The notes beneath the pieces were generated by a model. The model searched no databases, was not told the origin of the DNA, and saw only the letters and a list, made by a program, of their open reading frames with translations. From Nitrososphaera sp. UBA210 (GTDB lineage: Archaea; Thermoproteota; Nitrososphaeria; Nitrososphaerales; Nitrososphaeraceae): a stretch of 12,254 nucleotides of DNA. Positions 11,524 through 12,254 of the stretch are shown here, piece after piece. A program made the position numbers and the translations under genes. The stretch lies in NCBI GenBank assembly GCA_002494895.1, contig DADA01000084.1, forward strand, positions 1 through 12,254, in the 5' to 3' direction. Every line of letters starts with the position of its first letter. Position 1 is the first letter of the stretch.

Positions 11524-12254
11524 CTACTGGACCCGTTCAACCAGCTCGAATGCGTTGTTAAGTGACGGTGGCTCGGCGTTTCCGTCTCTGACGTAAAGAG
11601 ACGCGCAGCAATTGGCAAATAGGAGGCGTTCCTGAGGATCTAGTCCCGCCAGATACCCCAGGACATCAGCCGCGTCCCAGGCATCGCCGGCGCCAGTGAG
11701 GGTCTTGGCGTCCACCTTGATCGCATGCACAAACTCGCTTTCCTTGCCATTCGACCAGGCGGCGCCGGCCTTGGTGTGTAGGTCGACACTGATTCCTATC
11801 TTGTCGGACAACTTTTTCGCGGCTGCCTTGACATCTTTGGCACTGTAACCTGCGCCAAGCAGCCTGCCCAGGGCTAATGCATCTGCAACTGAATTGCACT
11901 CATTTTCGTTCATGCCCAGCGAGTCTGTCATGCTGGCTAGTCTTGCAAGCGAGTCCCTGAATTCATGCTTCCTTGTATCAACATCGGCGGGGTCGATGAA
12001 ATGAAAGGCGCTTGGAGAATTTCTGAATGAAAATTCTGCTAGTTCTGTTCCTCTGCCGTTGCTTGCCCAGTTCACTACCATGACTGCATCCGCATTTTTC
12101 AGGATCGACTTGTCGGATTCAGAGCTTATCCTATCCGGGCCAAAATTGGCATTATCTCCAATGTCGCTTACCATCACGTTCACCCTGGTTTCACCATGGG
12201 GAAATTCGAAAGCGGTTGTAAGGCCGCTCTTGCCGCTGCTTATCTTTAGTGTTA
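11524..12254 (-). CDS. PfkB-family sugar/nucleoside kinase, C-terminal part (runs off right edge)
   Basis: The frame stays open through the right edge, upstream of the GTG at 12183, so the start is outside the window. The PfkB (ribokinase-like) signature is clear near the C-terminus: KTLTGAGDAWDAADVLGYLAG, where the Asp of GAGDA is the catalytic base and the glycines form the anion hole. Earlier segments (NVMVSDIGDN, DADAVMVVNWASN, GYSAKDVKAAAKKL, VHAIKVDAKTLTG) fit the family's alpha/beta fold. These enzymes phosphorylate sugars, nucleosides or sugar phosphates at the expense of ATP, or ADP in some archaea. The N-terminal substrate lid that would decide the substrate is missing. The substrate is therefore not called. 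Confidence 0.85.
   Translation of the reverse strand, partial: TLKISSGKSGLTTAFEFPHGETRVNVMVSDIGDNANFGPDRISSESDKSILKNADAVMVVNWASNGRGTELAEFSFRNSPSAFHFIDPADVDTRKHEFRDSLARLASMTDSLGMNENECNSVADALALGRLLGAGYSAKDVKAAAKKLSDKIGISVDLHTKAGAAWSNGKESEFVHAIKVDAKTLTGAGDAWDAADVLGYLAGLDPQERLLFANCCASLYVRDGNAEPPSLNNAFELVERVQ

Overview
The window reads as a chromosomal segment of an ammonia-oxidising-type archaeon (Nitrososphaerota, formerly Thaumarchaeota, most like the Nitrososphaera group). The evidence is archaeal ribosomal proteins L7Ae, S28e and L24e followed by ndk, a tRNA with archaeal bulge-helix-bulge introns, a secreted protein with a PEFG-CTERM sorting tail, and promoters with a TATA box about 26 bases before a start codon. 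Family calls come from reading the sequence and recall; no database search was run.

Layout. At 1-1097 (minus) lies the operon rpl7ae, rps28e, rpl24e, ndk, which leaves the window inside ndk. Its joints are tight and each ribosomal gene has a GGTG-type ribosome binding site. At 1171-2550 (minus) is a phosphohexomutase, probably GlmM. At 2684-2817 (plus) is a tRNA-Leu(UAG) interrupted by two introns, one at the non-canonical position 30/31. At 2933-7903 lie three large exported proteins built from Ig-like, cadherin/Big-like, PKD-like and FxLYD-like domains: two on plus and one convergent on minus. They form a small cell-surface cluster; the first has the PEFG tail.

At 7904-8472 no long protein gene is convincing. 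The plus strand holds a perfect 28-bp palindrome, a stretch nearly identical to the CR-I core of RNase P RNA, a 12-pair helix joining the two ends of a roughly 340-base segment, and T-rich terminators. I propose a structured RNA gene here, possibly RNase P RNA. A competing reading for its 3' part is a leaderless 16-codon Lys-rich peptide.

At 8473-8997 (minus) is a single-domain response regulator. Divergent from it is a two-gene unit (9217-10373): a small helical protein and an eight-helix membrane protein, with an inverted repeat between the two units. From 10423 to 11523 are four small proteins of unknown function, including a 37-codon leaderless ORF and a putative zinc-binding protein. The right edge (11524-12254, minus) is the C-terminal part of a PfkB-family kinase.

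Two translation modes coexist. First genes of transcripts are mostly leaderless, with TATA centre to start about 26 bases. Internal operon genes use GGTG motifs about 7 bases before the start.
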